This document shows positions 8,087 to 17,001 of a stretch of 64,000 nucleotides of DNA, piece after piece. The number at the start of each line of letters is the position of its first letter. Position 1 is the stretch's first letter. A model generated the notes under the pieces. That model did no database searches, was not told the origin of the DNA, and saw nothing but the letters and a program-made list of their open reading frames with translations. The stretch spans positions 518,878 to 582,877 of the forward strand of contig NZ_NQMO01000004.1 of the NCBI RefSeq assembly GCF_002257645.1, read 5' to 3'. A program made the translations under genes and the position numbers. This stretch comes from Paenibacillus sp. XY044 (GTDB lineage Bacteria > Bacillota > Bacilli > Paenibacillales > Paenibacillaceae).

Positions 8087-9094
8087 ATGAGCAAATTTGT
8101 CATGGGCATGGACCTCGGCGGAACGCGGATCAAATCGGCGATATTTGAGGCGGATGCCGATTGGAGGATCGCCGTGGAAAGAATGGACGCAACCGAGGCG
8201 GACAAGGGGCCGGAGCATGTGCTGTACCGGATGAAGCGGATTGTTCATGAACTGATGAAGGAAGCGGGCATCGGGCCGGCTGGCGTGAGCTGCATGGGCA
8301 TGGGCATTCCAGGTCTGCTGGATCCGCAGGAGGGGCTGTCGATTCTGTCCCCCAACTTTCCGGAATGGGAAAATATCCACGTCGTAGAACGGATGCGGGA
8401 GGAGTTTGCTTTTCCGGTCTTCATCGATAATGATGTACGCGTGAACATGTATGGGGAATGGCGGTTTGGCGCCGGCAGGGACTGCGGAAACCTGATGCTC
8501 ATTACCCTGGGAACCGGACTGGGCTCGGGAATTATTTATCAGGGGAAGGTCGTCTACGGCACGTCTTCGAGCGCAGGCGAGATCGGCCACATGAACATGT
8601 ACAGGGAAGGGCGGCCGTGCCGCTGCGGCAGCTCGGGCTGCCTCGGCCGCTACGTGTCCGCGGTGGGGATGGTCCGAACATTTGCGGAAAAGCTGGCGGA
8701 AGGACGGACGAGCGTCATTCAGGAATGGACGGGGAACGATTCCTCGCAGATTACGGCACAGCTCATTTCGGACGCCTATGACCTTCAGGATGCGCTCGCC
8801 GTCGAAGTGATGCACGGGACGGGAGAGCTGCTCGGATACGGACTAGCGAATGCTATCAACCTGCTGAATCCCGAACTGATTATTGTAGGCGGCGGCATGG
8901 CCGCGGCCGGGGAGCGGCTCTTGCGCCCGGTGCGCGAGTCGGTAGCCCGCCATGCGCTGCAGCTGTCCGCCGGTGTCTGCCGCATCGTGCAGGCCGAGCT
9001 TGGGGACAGGGCCGGGATGCTGGGCGCCGCCGTGTATGCGGACGGACGTTTGAAAGGAGGGAATTCATGGTCAGGCAATGGGCCAACAGGCTGA
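8087..9094 (+). CDS. ROK family sugar kinase (glucokinase-like)
   Basis: About 335 residues. The N-terminal phosphate-binding DLGGTRIK is at residues 7-14, and the catalytic Asp lies in the FIDNDVRVNMYGEW segment (about 105-118). The ROK zinc signature CRCGSSGC follows; the usual Glu after the last Cys position is replaced by Gly (CLGRY), a small deviation. There is no N-terminal winged helix, so this is a kinase and not a ROK repressor. GGAGGAGG lies 11 nt before the ATG at 8087, which also gives the normal family N terminus. The next gene starts inside this one (28-nt overlap), indicating translational coupling. Confidence 0.88.
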   Translation: MSKFVMGMDLGGTRIKSAIFEADADWRIAVERMDATEADKGPEHVLYRMKRIVHELMKEAGIGPAGVSCMGMGIPGLLDPQEGLSILSPNFPEWENIHVVERMREEFAFPVFIDNDVRVNMYGEWRFGAGRDCGNLMLITLGTGLGSGIIYQGKVVYGTSSSAGEIGHMNMYREGRPCRCGSSGCLGRYVSAVGMVRTFAEKLAEGRTSVIQEWTGNDSSQITAQLISDAYDLQDALAVEVMHGTGELLGYGLANAINLLNPELIIVGGGMAAAGERLLRPVRESVARHALQLSAGVCRIVQAELGDRAGMLGAAVYADGRLKGGNSWSGNGPTG

Positions 9095-9741
9095 TTCTGC
9101 TGCTGGTGCTGGCTGCGGTCATCTTGGTCGTTATTTACGCTTTCGAGGGGAAGTTATTCGGCCTTCAAGACAAGAAAGCGGAAGGGAGCCCAACGGTTGT
9201 TGAGGCGATTGAGAAGGTCAACGGAAAAGGCTTCGTGTCTTATATGATCCATGAACAGCCGGTTGCTGATGGGGAGGTAGCTTTTTTTCTGAGAAAATCA
9301 CAGAGCGGCAGTACTGCGATGGTTGCAGATTACATTAGGAAAAACGCCAATGGATGGAAATATGTATGGGGCGGAACGTTTTCAGCTTCCAACTATCATC
9401 CCGGACTCTCCGACACCGAGGCTCGAAAGGAAAGCTTCCATGCGGAGTACTTTCCGGGGACGGAGGGCACGGACATTGGAAGTACTCCTTTTCCGATGTA
9501 TTGCGGCATTGCTCTGCATCCCGACATCAGCCGCATCGTGGTCAAGGACCCCACCGGCTACGAAAAGCAGGCGCAGATCGTTCCCGTTGAGCAAAATTTC
9601 AAGTTGTTTTACGTGTTTTTGGATGCTTCTCAGGGTATGAAGTTCGAGATTACGGCCTATGACCGCAGCGGAAACATCATCCATCAGGTCACTCAGGATG
9701 AATCCCTCCCCTCCAACGGGAGCGTGACCAAAATCAATTAA
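9067..9741 (+). CDS. Single-pass membrane-anchored protein of unknown function
   Basis: A 224-residue protein with one N-terminal transmembrane helix (about residues 8-26) and an external domain of roughly 190 residues. The domain is rich in aromatic residues and beta-type segments. No lipobox, catalytic triad or metal motif is evident, and I do not recognise the family. Its ribosome binding site (AAAGGAGGGAATTC) lies inside the ROK kinase gene and its ATG overlaps that gene by 28 nt, so the two are co-expressed. Whether the pairing is functional is unknown. Confidence 0.7.
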   Translation: MVRQWANRLILLLVLAAVILVVIYAFEGKLFGLQDKKAEGSPTVVEAIEKVNGKGFVSYMIHEQPVADGEVAFFLRKSQSGSTAMVADYIRKNANGWKYVWGGTFSASNYHPGLSDTEARKESFHAEYFPGTEGTDIGSTPFPMYCGIALHPDISRIVVKDPTGYEKQAQIVPVEQNFKLFYVFLDASQGMKFEITAYDRSGNIIHQVTQDESLPSNGSVTKIN

Positions 9742-9844
9742 CCGTAATTTTACATAATCTGCCTTCCTAATTAACGGATCGGAAACAATCCATCGATAAG
9801 ATGAAGGAGGAAAAATCCAATTCGAACAAGCCGGGAGGAGAGAA

Positions 9845-10687
9845 ATGATGAGATTGGCGCTGTTGGGTGATTTGCATTACCACGAAATCGACGAGTCGGT
9901 ACCGGGGTTGAAGGAAGCACGGCGTGCATTTTATCAAACGGTGCTGGAGCAGTTTTTGGAGCAGGAAGCGGACCTGTATATTTCGCTGGGGGATCTCACC
10001 AACTTCGGCACGGCCTCCGAGCTTCGCGAAGTGTACGACCTGCTTCGCCGCCAAGACAAGACGTTCATTCACGTGCTGGGCAATCACGACCTGTATGCGC
10101 AGCGGAGAGACGAGGTGCTCGAGATTACAGGCCAGGAGAGGTACCATGCCATCGACGCGGACCAAGCGATGCTCGTGTTTCTCGACACGGCCAAGGAAAT
10201 GGATTTTAAGGACTGGGGCGGCTGGCTCGATCCCGAACAGTTGGGCTGGCTTGAGGAGCAGGTCGGACTGTCGGGCGGCAAGCCGCTGCTCGTCTTCGGC
10301 CATCATCCCGTATACAATACGACGGCGGGTTCGGAGAAGGACAAGGGATCGATTCATCCGATCATCGACATGTGGAGCATTTTGAACCAAAAGCAGGGCA
10401 TTGGCATCTATTTCAACGGCCATACGCACATGGATTCGATCGCGCACCGGCAGGACTGGTCGTTCGTGCAGCTGTCGGCCTGCCTGGATCAGCCGGGCTT
10501 TCGGATCGTCGATATCGGGGAGGACGCGATCCGGATCACGCCGGTCGAAGTGATGGACCCGACGCTGCCGGATCACATGACGCTGCTTCACCGGCATATG
10601 AAGCATTTTAGCCCGAATCCGGAGGCGAGAGGAATGGAGGACGATCGTTCTCTCCTCGTCCCGCTGCCGATTGCGCCGCAAATCTAA
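9845..10687 (+). CDS. Calcineurin-like metallophosphoesterase, possible glycerophosphodiesterase
   Basis: A 280-residue cytosolic enzyme with all five metallophosphoesterase motifs in order: GDLHYH (near the N terminus), GDLTN, GNHD, GHHP and GHTH. The spacing and overall length resemble the class III cyclic-nucleotide/GpdQ branch. It lies 44 bp before glpP and close to a Ugp-type transporter, which in other bacteria imports glycerol-3-phosphate and glycerophosphodiesters. A role in releasing glycerol-3-phosphate inside the cell therefore fits, but this is inference from context. GGGAGGAG precedes tandem ATGs (9845/9848). Confidence 0.85.
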   Translation: MMRLALLGDLHYHEIDESVPGLKEARRAFYQTVLEQFLEQEADLYISLGDLTNFGTASELREVYDLLRRQDKTFIHVLGNHDLYAQRRDEVLEITGQERYHAIDADQAMLVFLDTAKEMDFKDWGGWLDPEQLGWLEEQVGLSGGKPLLVFGHHPVYNTTAGSEKDKGSIHPIIDMWSILNQKQGIGIYFNGHTHMDSIAHRQDWSFVQLSACLDQPGFRIVDIGEDAIRITPVEVMDPTLPDHMTLLHRHMKHFSPNPEARGMEDDRSLLVPLPIAPQI

Positions 10688-10731
10688 ATATAGAGTGATC
10701 GCAAGATTCGCGAAAGGGAGGCTGTACACGC

Positions 10732-11328
10732 ATGAATGACGTTATGACCCGGCAGCATTTCTTCAAAGGTCTCGCCAAGCATAAACGGATTGCCTCCATT
10801 AAAGACCCCCGCCATATCGAAATCGCCTTGAAGCATCGGAATGAGCTCAGCGGCGTCTTCCTGCTGATGGGCCATATCGGCGTTGCCAAAGGCTATGTGA
10901 ACGTATTCCGGGAGCACGGTCTGCCGGTGTTCATGCATTTGGAAAAAATCGGCGGGCTCAGCACGGACCATTACGGCCTGGACTATTTGGCCAAGAGTAT
11001 CCGCCCGGTCGGTATCATTTCGACCAAAACCAGCGTCATCAAAACCGCCAAGAAAATGGGACTGCTTACGGTGCAGCGTTTCTTTCTCGTCGACAGCGAA
11101 GGGCTGGAGAACATCGCGAAGAGCCTGTCCCAGGCCGAGCCGGACATCATCGAGCTGATGCCTGCCCGCATCCCGGATGTGATCCGCAGGGTGAAGGGCT
11201 TTACGGAGGTGCCGATCATCACCGGCGGCCTGCTGTATGAGCACAGCCACGCGCAGGAATGCCTCGACCAGGGGGCGACCGCCATTTCCGCGTCCTGTCC
11301 GGACCTGTGGAGAAGAAAAATCATTTGA
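10732..11328 (+). CDS. Glycerol-3-phosphate-responsive antiterminator GlpP
   Basis: A 198-residue TIM-barrel RNA-binding antiterminator of usual length. Family segments visible include FLLMGHIGVAKGYV, VFMHLEKIGGL, the stretch IISTKTSVIKTAKK, and the C-terminal ITGGLLYE. GlpP binds glycerol-3-phosphate and prevents termination in leader mRNAs of glp genes in Bacillus subtilis. Here the gene stands directly before a Ugp-type transporter operon whose leader has an intrinsic terminator, an unusual but logical target. Ribosome binding site AAAGGGAGG lies before the ATG. The upstream metallophosphoesterase gene is probably cotranscribed. Confidence 0.93.
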   Translation: MNDVMTRQHFFKGLAKHKRIASIKDPRHIEIALKHRNELSGVFLLMGHIGVAKGYVNVFREHGLPVFMHLEKIGGLSTDHYGLDYLAKSIRPVGIISTKTSVIKTAKKMGLLTVQRFFLVDSEGLENIAKSLSQAEPDIIELMPARIPDVIRRVKGFTEVPIITGGLLYEHSHAQECLDQGATAISASCPDLWRRKII

Positions 11329-11414
11329 TGTCCCGTTAATATTCCGCATAAACCGCGTTAATAGTTGTCCCTTATGATGAAATCGACAAGTAAATAGAAC
11401 GGTTGGAGTTATGG

Positions 11415-11483
11415 AGAAACCTGATCTGCCGAGGGCGCTTTAGCGAGCGTTCCCCCTTCGGCGGTATTCGGGTTTCTTTTTTT
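11415..11483 (+). terminator. Leader terminator of the ugp operon, candidate GlpP target
   Basis: AGAAACC (11415-11421) pairs with GGTTTCT (11471-11477), with an inner helix GCCGAGGG against CCCTTCGGC, followed by seven T residues. It lies after glpP and 60 bp before the ugpB start, so it can act either as the glpP terminator or as a regulated attenuator for the transporter. A promoter between glpP and the hairpin is not clear (weak TATGAT at 11373-11378). Confidence 0.7.
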
Positions 11484-11542
11484 GCTGCGGCCGTCGCTGT
11501 CAAACAAACTAAAACCAAAATCAAGGGTGGAGGAATCAATCG

Positions 11543-12856
11543 ATGTTTAAGAAAAAGATCGCACTGCTTACGTTGTCCGCGGTAATGACGGGCATGCTGG
11601 CCGGATGCGGCGCAGCCGAGAAGGCGGCCGGCAGCGAGACAGCGGAGGCGGCAGCGGCCAAGCCGGATAAAAAAATCGTCATCAAGTACTGGTACGCCTT
11701 CGGCGACAAGATCGAGGAAGCCAAGCAGCATATGGTCAAAACGTTCAACGAGTCCCAGGACAAGATCGAAGTGGTTGCCGAGCATCAGGGGAATTACGAT
11801 GACCTACATGCGAAAGTCCAGGCGGCTTTTGCGGCAGGGGACGCTCCTGCGGTTACGGATCTGGAAATTGCCTCTACGGGCGTGTTCGCCCATTCCGGCA
11901 TGCTCGAAGACCTGACCTCATACGCCGAGAAAGACAAGGACCAACTGAAGCTGGACGATTTTATCCCTGGACTGATGGGGAACGCCTATGTGGACGACAA
12001 GCTGTACGGGCTTCCTTTTATGCGCAGTACCCCGATTATGTACAAGAACGTGACGATGCTGAAAGATGCCGGGCTGGATCCATCCGGGCCCAAAACGTGG
12101 GATGAGTTTGAGCAGTACTCCAAAGTGCTCAAGGAGAAGGGTAAGCTCGGGATGACCGTTCCGGTCGATATTTGGTTTTATGAAGCGCTGGTGGCCCAAA
12201 GCGGCGGCACCATGCTGAGCGAGGACGGCAAAAAGGCAACCTTCAACGAGGCGGCCGGCGTGGCGCCGGTGGATTTCTGGAAGCGGCTCGTAAACGAAGG
12301 CCTGATCAAAATGCCGGTCGGTGACGAAGCCGGGGATACGGCGGACAAGGATTGGGCGAACCAAAATTCCGCGTTTAAATTCGCCTCGACAGCAGGCGTG
12401 TCGCAAAGCTTGGAAATCGCCAAGGGCAACGGCTTTGAGCTTGAGACGGCCTTCATGCCGGCCAACAAGGATTACGGGGTGCCGACAGGCGGATGCCAGC
12501 TCGTCATGACGTCGAAGAGCAGTGCGGAGGAGAAGGCGGCGGCATGGGAATTCATGAAATGGATGACCTCCCAGGAAAACACGATCTACCAGCATAAGCA
12601 TGTCGGATACCTGCCGACCCGCACGTCCGCGGTGGAAAGCGATGAGCTCAAGGAGCATTTTACCCAGTATCCGCAGTATAAAGTCGCTGTCGACCAGCTG
12701 AAATACGCCAGACCGCGTCCGATGGAGAATGCGTATCCGGAAGTCGCCAAGATCGTCCGTGATGCGATCCAGAAGGCGATTATCGATCCGAAGACGACGC
12801 CGCAGCAGGCGCTGGACGACGCCGCGGCCAAGTCGGATAAGCTGCTCGGCAAGTGA
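11543..12856 (+). CDS. ABC transporter substrate-binding lipoprotein, UgpB-like
   Basis: A 437-residue lipoprotein: basic N terminus, hydrophobic segment and lipobox Leu-Ala-Gly-Cys at about residues 19-22, then an Ala/Glu-rich linker. The type-I periplasmic-binding fold of family 1 binding proteins follows, with IKYWYAFGDKIEEAK near the start and GGCQLVMTSKSSAEEKAAAWEF later, the latter typical of glycerol-3-phosphate binders. Ribosome binding site GTGGAGG precedes ATG 11543. It heads an operon with an ATPase and two permeases (gaps 54, 1 and 39 bp), so this is a complete transporter, unlike the other ABC loci here. Confidence 0.88.
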   Translation: MFKKKIALLTLSAVMTGMLAGCGAAEKAAGSETAEAAAAKPDKKIVIKYWYAFGDKIEEAKQHMVKTFNESQDKIEVVAEHQGNYDDLHAKVQAAFAAGDAPAVTDLEIASTGVFAHSGMLEDLTSYAEKDKDQLKLDDFIPGLMGNAYVDDKLYGLPFMRSTPIMYKNVTMLKDAGLDPSGPKTWDEFEQYSKVLKEKGKLGMTVPVDIWFYEALVAQSGGTMLSEDGKKATFNEAAGVAPVDFWKRLVNEGLIKMPVGDEAGDTADKDWANQNSAFKFASTAGVSQSLEIAKGNGFELETAFMPANKDYGVPTGGCQLVMTSKSSAEEKAAAWEFMKWMTSQENTIYQHKHVGYLPTRTSAVESDELKEHFTQYPQYKVAVDQLKYARPRPMENAYPEVAKIVRDAIQKAIIDPKTTPQQALDDAAAKSDKLLGK

Positions 12857-12910
12857 GTTTAGCGCCTGTCAGGCAATGAAACAGACCAGCCAAACAAGGA
12901 GGCATTCGGC

Positions 12911-13990
12911 ATGGCCCAAATCGAGCTGATCGGCATTTGCAAGAAATACAAGGAAGAAACCGTGATTCAGGACCTCAACCTGACGATCCGGGACGGTTCG
13001 TTTACCGTCCTGGTCGGGCCGTCCGGCTGCGGCAAATCGACGACGCTGCGCATGGTGGCCGGGCTGGAGCGACAGTCCGCGGGAGATATATTGATCGACG
13101 GCAAGCGCGTGAACGACACGCCGCCCGGCCTGCGGGACGTGGCGATGGTGTTCCAGAACTACGCGCTGTACCCGACCATGACGGTCCGGGGCAACATCGA
13201 GTTCGGCCTCAAGAACCGCGGCGTTACCCGCAAAGAGCGGGAGCGCCTGGTCGCCGACATTTCGGAAATCGTCGGACTCGGGCCTTACCTCGACAAGAAG
13301 CCGCAGAACCTCTCCGGCGGCCAGCGCCAGCGCGTGGCGCTCGCCCGGGCGATGGTGAAGCAGCCGAAGGTGTTTATCCTTGACGAACCGCTGTCCAACT
13401 TGGACGCAAAGCTGCGGAACCAGATGCGGACGGAGCTGATCCAGCTGCACGAACGCCTTGGCACGACCTTCGTCTACGTGACGCATGATCAGGTCGAGGC
13501 GATGTCCATGGGCGACGAAATCGTCGTCATGAATCAAGGGGCGATCCAGCAGGCGGACTCGCCGATGAAGCTGTATGAGCAGCCCGCCAACCTGTTCACC
13601 GCCCAGTTTATCGGCACACCGGCGATGAACATGATGAAGGTCGGCGACACCAAGGGGCTGCGCGTCAAGCCCGAGTCCGGAGCCTACCATGTAGGCTTCA
13701 GGCCCGAGCATGCGCAGATCAATCCGGACAGCCCCGTGGAAGGTCTCGTGCTTGAAGGAGATATTCTGACGCGGGAAAGCCTGGGGGCGGAGCATATCTA
13801 CCAGATCCGCTCCAAGGCGGGACCGTTTTTTGTCAAAACGTTTCTTAAGCCGCTGGTGACGGCGGAACGCGTGCGCATCGCCGTACCGAATGGGCATCTC
13901 TATTATTTCAGCCTGAACGGCAGCCGGGTGCAGGCTGGCGCGGCGAACGAGGAGACCACCTCGCGGCAGCTGATTGCGGGAGGGGTGTAG
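12911..13990 (+). CDS. ABC transporter ATP-binding protein, UgpC/MsmK type
   Basis: A 359-residue CUT1 ATPase. Walker A GPSGCGKST (about residues 37-45), Q-loop VFQNYALYP, signature LSGGQRQR, Walker B with VFILDEPLSNLDAK, H-loop VYVTHDQVEA, then a C-terminal TOBE/regulatory domain of about 120 residues, shorter than in MalK. It energises the flanking UgpA/UgpE-like permeases. Since the other sugar transporters of this window lack an ATPase gene, this or a distant MsmK-like protein may serve them too (inference). AAGGAGG lies 9 nt before the ATG. Its stop codon is adjacent to the next start. Confidence 0.95.
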   Translation: MAQIELIGICKKYKEETVIQDLNLTIRDGSFTVLVGPSGCGKSTTLRMVAGLERQSAGDILIDGKRVNDTPPGLRDVAMVFQNYALYPTMTVRGNIEFGLKNRGVTRKERERLVADISEIVGLGPYLDKKPQNLSGGQRQRVALARAMVKQPKVFILDEPLSNLDAKLRNQMRTELIQLHERLGTTFVYVTHDQVEAMSMGDEIVVMNQGAIQQADSPMKLYEQPANLFTAQFIGTPAMNMMKVGDTKGLRVKPESGAYHVGFRPEHAQINPDSPVEGLVLEGDILTRESLGAEHIYQIRSKAGPFFVKTFLKPLVTAERVRIAVPNGHLYYFSLNGSRVQAGAANEETTSRQLIAGGV

Positions 13991-13991
13991 C

Positions 13992-14864
13992 ATGACCGTC
14001 TGGGAACGGCTGCGTCCGTACAGCATGGTCGCGCCGGCAATCATCGTCTTCGCCATGTTTTTCATCTACCCGATTTTTTACATGATGTACTTAAGCCTGT
14101 TCGACTGGAACTTCGTCAGCCCGACAAAGACGTTCGTCGGCATCCAGAACTTCGTGGATCTGCTGTCGGAGCCGGATTTCCGCCAGGTGCTATCGAACAC
14201 GACCCTTTATACGGTGCTGACGGTCACGCTGACGACCGGCCTTTCCCTGTTCATGGCGATCTGGCTGAACCGCAGCGGCTTCTTCTACGGCCTGGTACAG
14301 GGAGCAATATTCAGCCCGCATATCATCTCGCTCGTATCGATTTCGCTCCTGTGGAGCTGGCTGATGGATCCCGAATACGGCCTCTTGAACTGGGTGATCG
14401 GCCTGTTCGGCTTCGGCAAGCTGGAATGGCTGTCCCATCCGAGCACCTCGCTGATCTCCCTGGTGATCGTGGCGGTGTGGAAAGGGCTCGGCTATAACAC
14501 GCTTGTGTTTATCGCGGGGCTGCAGAGCATCCCGCAGGATATATACGAGGCGGCTTCCCTGGACCGCTCCAGGCCGTGGACGACGTTCACCCGGCTAATT
14601 CTGCCGATGCTGTCGCCAACGATTTTTTTCCTCGTCATCATCAATTTGATCGGATCATTCCAGGTGTTCGAAACGATCGCGATCATGACGCAGGGCGGCC
14701 CGGTCAATTCGACAAATACGCTGGTGTATTACATCTACGAGGCCGGCTTCCGCTTCTTCAAAATCGGGTATGCCTCGGCGGCCGGCGTGATCCTGCTGTT
14801 CATCGTCGGCATCCTGACCATCGTCTATTTCCGGCTGCTGTCCAGCCGCGTTCATTATCGTTAA
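13992..14864 (+). CDS. ABC transporter permease, UgpA-like
   Basis: About 290 residues with six predicted membrane helices and the cytoplasmic EAA loop (IYEAASLDRSRPWTTFTRLILPML), the contact site for the ATPase. GGGAGGGG (13978-13985) precedes ATG 13992 and lies over the end of the ATPase gene, which stops at 13990. The in-frame TTG at 13974 has no ribosome binding site. Partner of the following UgpE-like permease in glycerol-3-phosphate or glycerophosphodiester import. Confidence 0.92.
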   Translation: MTVWERLRPYSMVAPAIIVFAMFFIYPIFYMMYLSLFDWNFVSPTKTFVGIQNFVDLLSEPDFRQVLSNTTLYTVLTVTLTTGLSLFMAIWLNRSGFFYGLVQGAIFSPHIISLVSISLLWSWLMDPEYGLLNWVIGLFGFGKLEWLSHPSTSLISLVIVAVWKGLGYNTLVFIAGLQSIPQDIYEAASLDRSRPWTTFTRLILPMLSPTIFFLVIINLIGSFQVFETIAIMTQGGPVNSTNTLVYYIYEAGFRFFKIGYASAAGVILLFIVGILTIVYFRLLSSRVHYR

Positions 14865-14903
14865 ACTTCTAACTTCGACGAACCAAGAAAAGGGGGAAAC
14901 CGC

Positions 14904-15821
14904 TTGGAACCCGCAAACCGTGCCTTTGACGGGCATACCGTCGCCGTTCCCGGCGGACGAATGCTGGAAGCGCCGGGCAGACCTGCCCTTGCGCGCTCCG
15001 CGGCCGTCCTGCTGCTGAAGGCGCTGAATGTGGCGGCGCTGCTGCTGCTGGTCCTCATCTTTGCCATGCCGTTTGTCTGGATGCTCTCGACATCCCTCAA
15101 AACGCTGCCGGAGACGATGATCTTCCCGCCGGAGTGGATTCCCCGGAGTCCGGTATGGAGCAATTACGCCTCCGCGTGGCAAACCGGGCCGTTCCTGCAT
15201 TACATTACGAACAGCGCGATCATTTCGGTCAGCATTTTGCTGCTGCAGATGCTGACGATCATTCCGGCTGCGTATGCGTTTGCCAGATACCGGTTTATCG
15301 GCTCCGGCTTTCTGTTCAGCCTGGTCATGGTAACGCTGATGATCCCGACCCAGCTCATCTTTCTGCCGGTATATCTGGAGCTGAGCGCCTTCAAGCTGCT
15401 GAACACCCATCTCGGGCTGATTCTGCCATTCGCCTCCAGCGCCTTCGGCATCTTCCTTCTCCGGCAGGGGTTCCGGCAGATCCCCGAGGAGCTGGTGGAG
15501 GCTTCCCGCCTGGATCAGGCCAAGGAATGGAAAATCATCGTCCGCATCATGGTGCCCATGGTGAAGCCGGTGCTCGTGACGTTTGCCCTGTTCAGCTTCA
15601 TCGCGCACTGGAACGATTATTTCTGGCCGCTCGTCATGACGACGAACGAAACGGCGCGTACGCTGCCGATCGGCATCGCCAAAATCCGCGAGGTCGAGGG
15701 CGGCGGCACCTGGAACATTCTGATGGCCGGCAATATCATTTTGGTCGCACCGATTCTGGCCGCCTTTTTCCTGGCGCAAAAGCATATTATCAAAGCGTTT
15801 GTGTACAACGGCGTCAAGTAA
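14904..15821 (+). CDS. ABC transporter permease, UgpE-like
   Basis: A 305-residue six-helix permease. The first 40 residues form a polar cytoplasmic tail, and helix 1 is rich in Leu/Ala. The EAA loop ELVEASRLDQAKEWKIIVRIMVPM and the SFIAHWNDYFWPLVMT segment are typical of MalG/UgpE proteins. The start appears to be TTG at 14904 behind AAAGGGGG. An ATG at 14961 would shorten the tail and lacks a clear ribosome binding site. Last gene of the transporter operon, ended by the hairpin at 15866-15922. Confidence 0.9.
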   Translation: MEPANRAFDGHTVAVPGGRMLEAPGRPALARSAAVLLLKALNVAALLLLVLIFAMPFVWMLSTSLKTLPETMIFPPEWIPRSPVWSNYASAWQTGPFLHYITNSAIISVSILLLQMLTIIPAAYAFARYRFIGSGFLFSLVMVTLMIPTQLIFLPVYLELSAFKLLNTHLGLILPFASSAFGIFLLRQGFRQIPEELVEASRLDQAKEWKIIVRIMVPMVKPVLVTFALFSFIAHWNDYFWPLVMTTNETARTLPIGIAKIREVEGGGTWNILMAGNIILVAPILAAFFLAQKHIIKAFVYNGVK

Positions 15822-15865
15822 GCGGGATGCTGTGTGCAATGATCCTCATGAACGCAGACATACGT

Positions 15866-15922
15866 GCAAAAGAGCTGCTCCTTCGTCTCTCGGACGATAT
15901 GGAAGCGGCTCTTTGCTTTTTT
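15866..15922 (+). terminator. Terminator of the ugp operon
   Basis: GCAAAAGAGC (15866-15875) pairs with GCTCTTTGC (15908-15916) with one bulge, followed by six T residues. It closes the ugpBCAE-like transcript. Confidence 0.75.
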
Positions 15923-15967
15923 GGTATATCCAATGAATATTGGGCGCGGGTGCCCTCAAGCAAATGC

Positions 15968-15986
15968 TGCATAAATGCATCTAATC
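15968..15986 (+). repeat. Degenerate copy of a TGCATCTA-containing repeat
   Basis: TGCATAAATGCATCTAATC matches the two repeats at 49720-49738 and 49771-49789 at 15-16 of 19 positions. It lies in a gene-free spacer, as do the other two copies. Confidence 0.35.
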
Positions 15987-16027
15987 TCTGGATGGGCTGC
16001 TCACCTCCCGTCACCTGAGGCGTTGCT

Positions 16028-16654
16028 TCACACGACTTCTGCGGCAAGTATCGTAAGCGGGCCGTCTTCGGCCGCGATGTCCTGCAGGTCGTAGACCGAA
16101 ATTGGGAACATCGGAATGCCGACATAATAGGGCGTGATGGCGTACAATGGGTAAAAGAGTACCAGCGCCTTATCGGCGAGATAGAAATCCTGGTTCGGCG
16201 CGACCGTGATGCTGCCTGCATCCAGAACGGGAAGTCTCCGCTCCTGCACCTGCTTCTTGACGGCAGCGGTCAGCACCGCCTGGTAAGGGGAGCCTGGTTT
16301 AAACAGGCTGGATAAGGTATAGGTGTCCCCCGTTTGCACGGAAAAGGTCAATCCCTTGGCGATCGTGTATCCATGCGCCATCGGTGTGGAATAGGTGTAG
16401 TTGCTCAGCACTAGGCTGAGAATGCCGCGCTCGTTCGTTTTCATCTCGAAATTGCTGGTCGTTTCCGGCTGGCTTCCCGTCTGAACCGCCTGCTGGGCGC
16501 GCTGCATTTCCTGGATTGTACGGATGATCGTTTGGTTGATTTTGTTCTCTACCGTTTTGTCGGCGAGCCCGGTTACCTGCGGATAGTGGATCACCGTGCC
16601 GGGAGCCGTAAAGGTGACGGTCCGGATGGCAACCGGCGGTACGTATTGAGCCAT
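16028..16654 (-). CDS. DUF3298/DUF4163 (RsiV-like) domain protein
   Basis: A 208-residue protein without signal peptide or membrane helix. The first half resembles DUF4163 (GTVIHYPQVTGL..., ENKINQTIIRTI) and the second half DUF3298, with its typical ITPYYVGIPMFPISVYDL end. The same pair of domains forms the extracellular part of the anti-sigma factor RsiV in B. subtilis and of secreted lipoproteins; here the part exists alone and appears cytosolic. Ribosome binding site TTGGAG precedes the ATG at 16654. It stands alone on the minus strand. Function unknown. Confidence 0.8.
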   Translation of the reverse strand: MAQYVPPVAIRTVTFTAPGTVIHYPQVTGLADKTVENKINQTIIRTIQEMQRAQQAVQTGSQPETTSNFEMKTNERGILSLVLSNYTYSTPMAHGYTIAKGLTFSVQTGDTYTLSSLFKPGSPYQAVLTAAVKKQVQERRLPVLDAGSITVAPNQDFYLADKALVLFYPLYAITPYYVGIPMFPISVYDLQDIAAEDGPLTILAAEVV

Positions 16655-17001
16655 GCGGTTCGCTCCAATCGTTGAATGGTATACACCAGCCTATTCCGGG
16701 CCTGGGTGTTCGGTGACGGGAGCGGAGCGCCACCGAGCTTTGGAGCATCGATGGTTAGGCCGATGATTTCGTTTCACTTGAACTGCTCCCGGAAATGCGT
16801 CAAGCACGATCAGTATAATCGCCAAGGCGGTCGTCCGAACGAATACAAAATATATGTTTATGAGAACAGCGGTTACGCCGCTTTAAAGCATTTTTTCTGA
16901 ATAGGTTCATCATTTTTCAAAATATTCCGGAGCCCTGGTAACCTTTCGGGCCCGATACCGCACTATAGGGTTGAACATGAAATCTAAGGGAGGAAAGAGG
17001 G
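16655..17001. other. Intergenic spacer without a convincing gene
   Basis: About 350 bp between divergent genes. A 74-codon plus-strand frame (16676-16900) has no ribosome binding site and no recognisable family. GCGG-ttacg-CCGC followed by a T run (near 16871-16899) could be a weak terminator. The region before 17002 should hold the promoter of the sigma factor gene; no strong SigmaA hexamers are visible, and an ECF-type promoter could not be assigned. Confidence 0.4.

Noticed and set aside
16676..16900. Small plus-strand frame of 74 codons
   Set aside because: No ribosome binding site, no family likeness, and odd composition.
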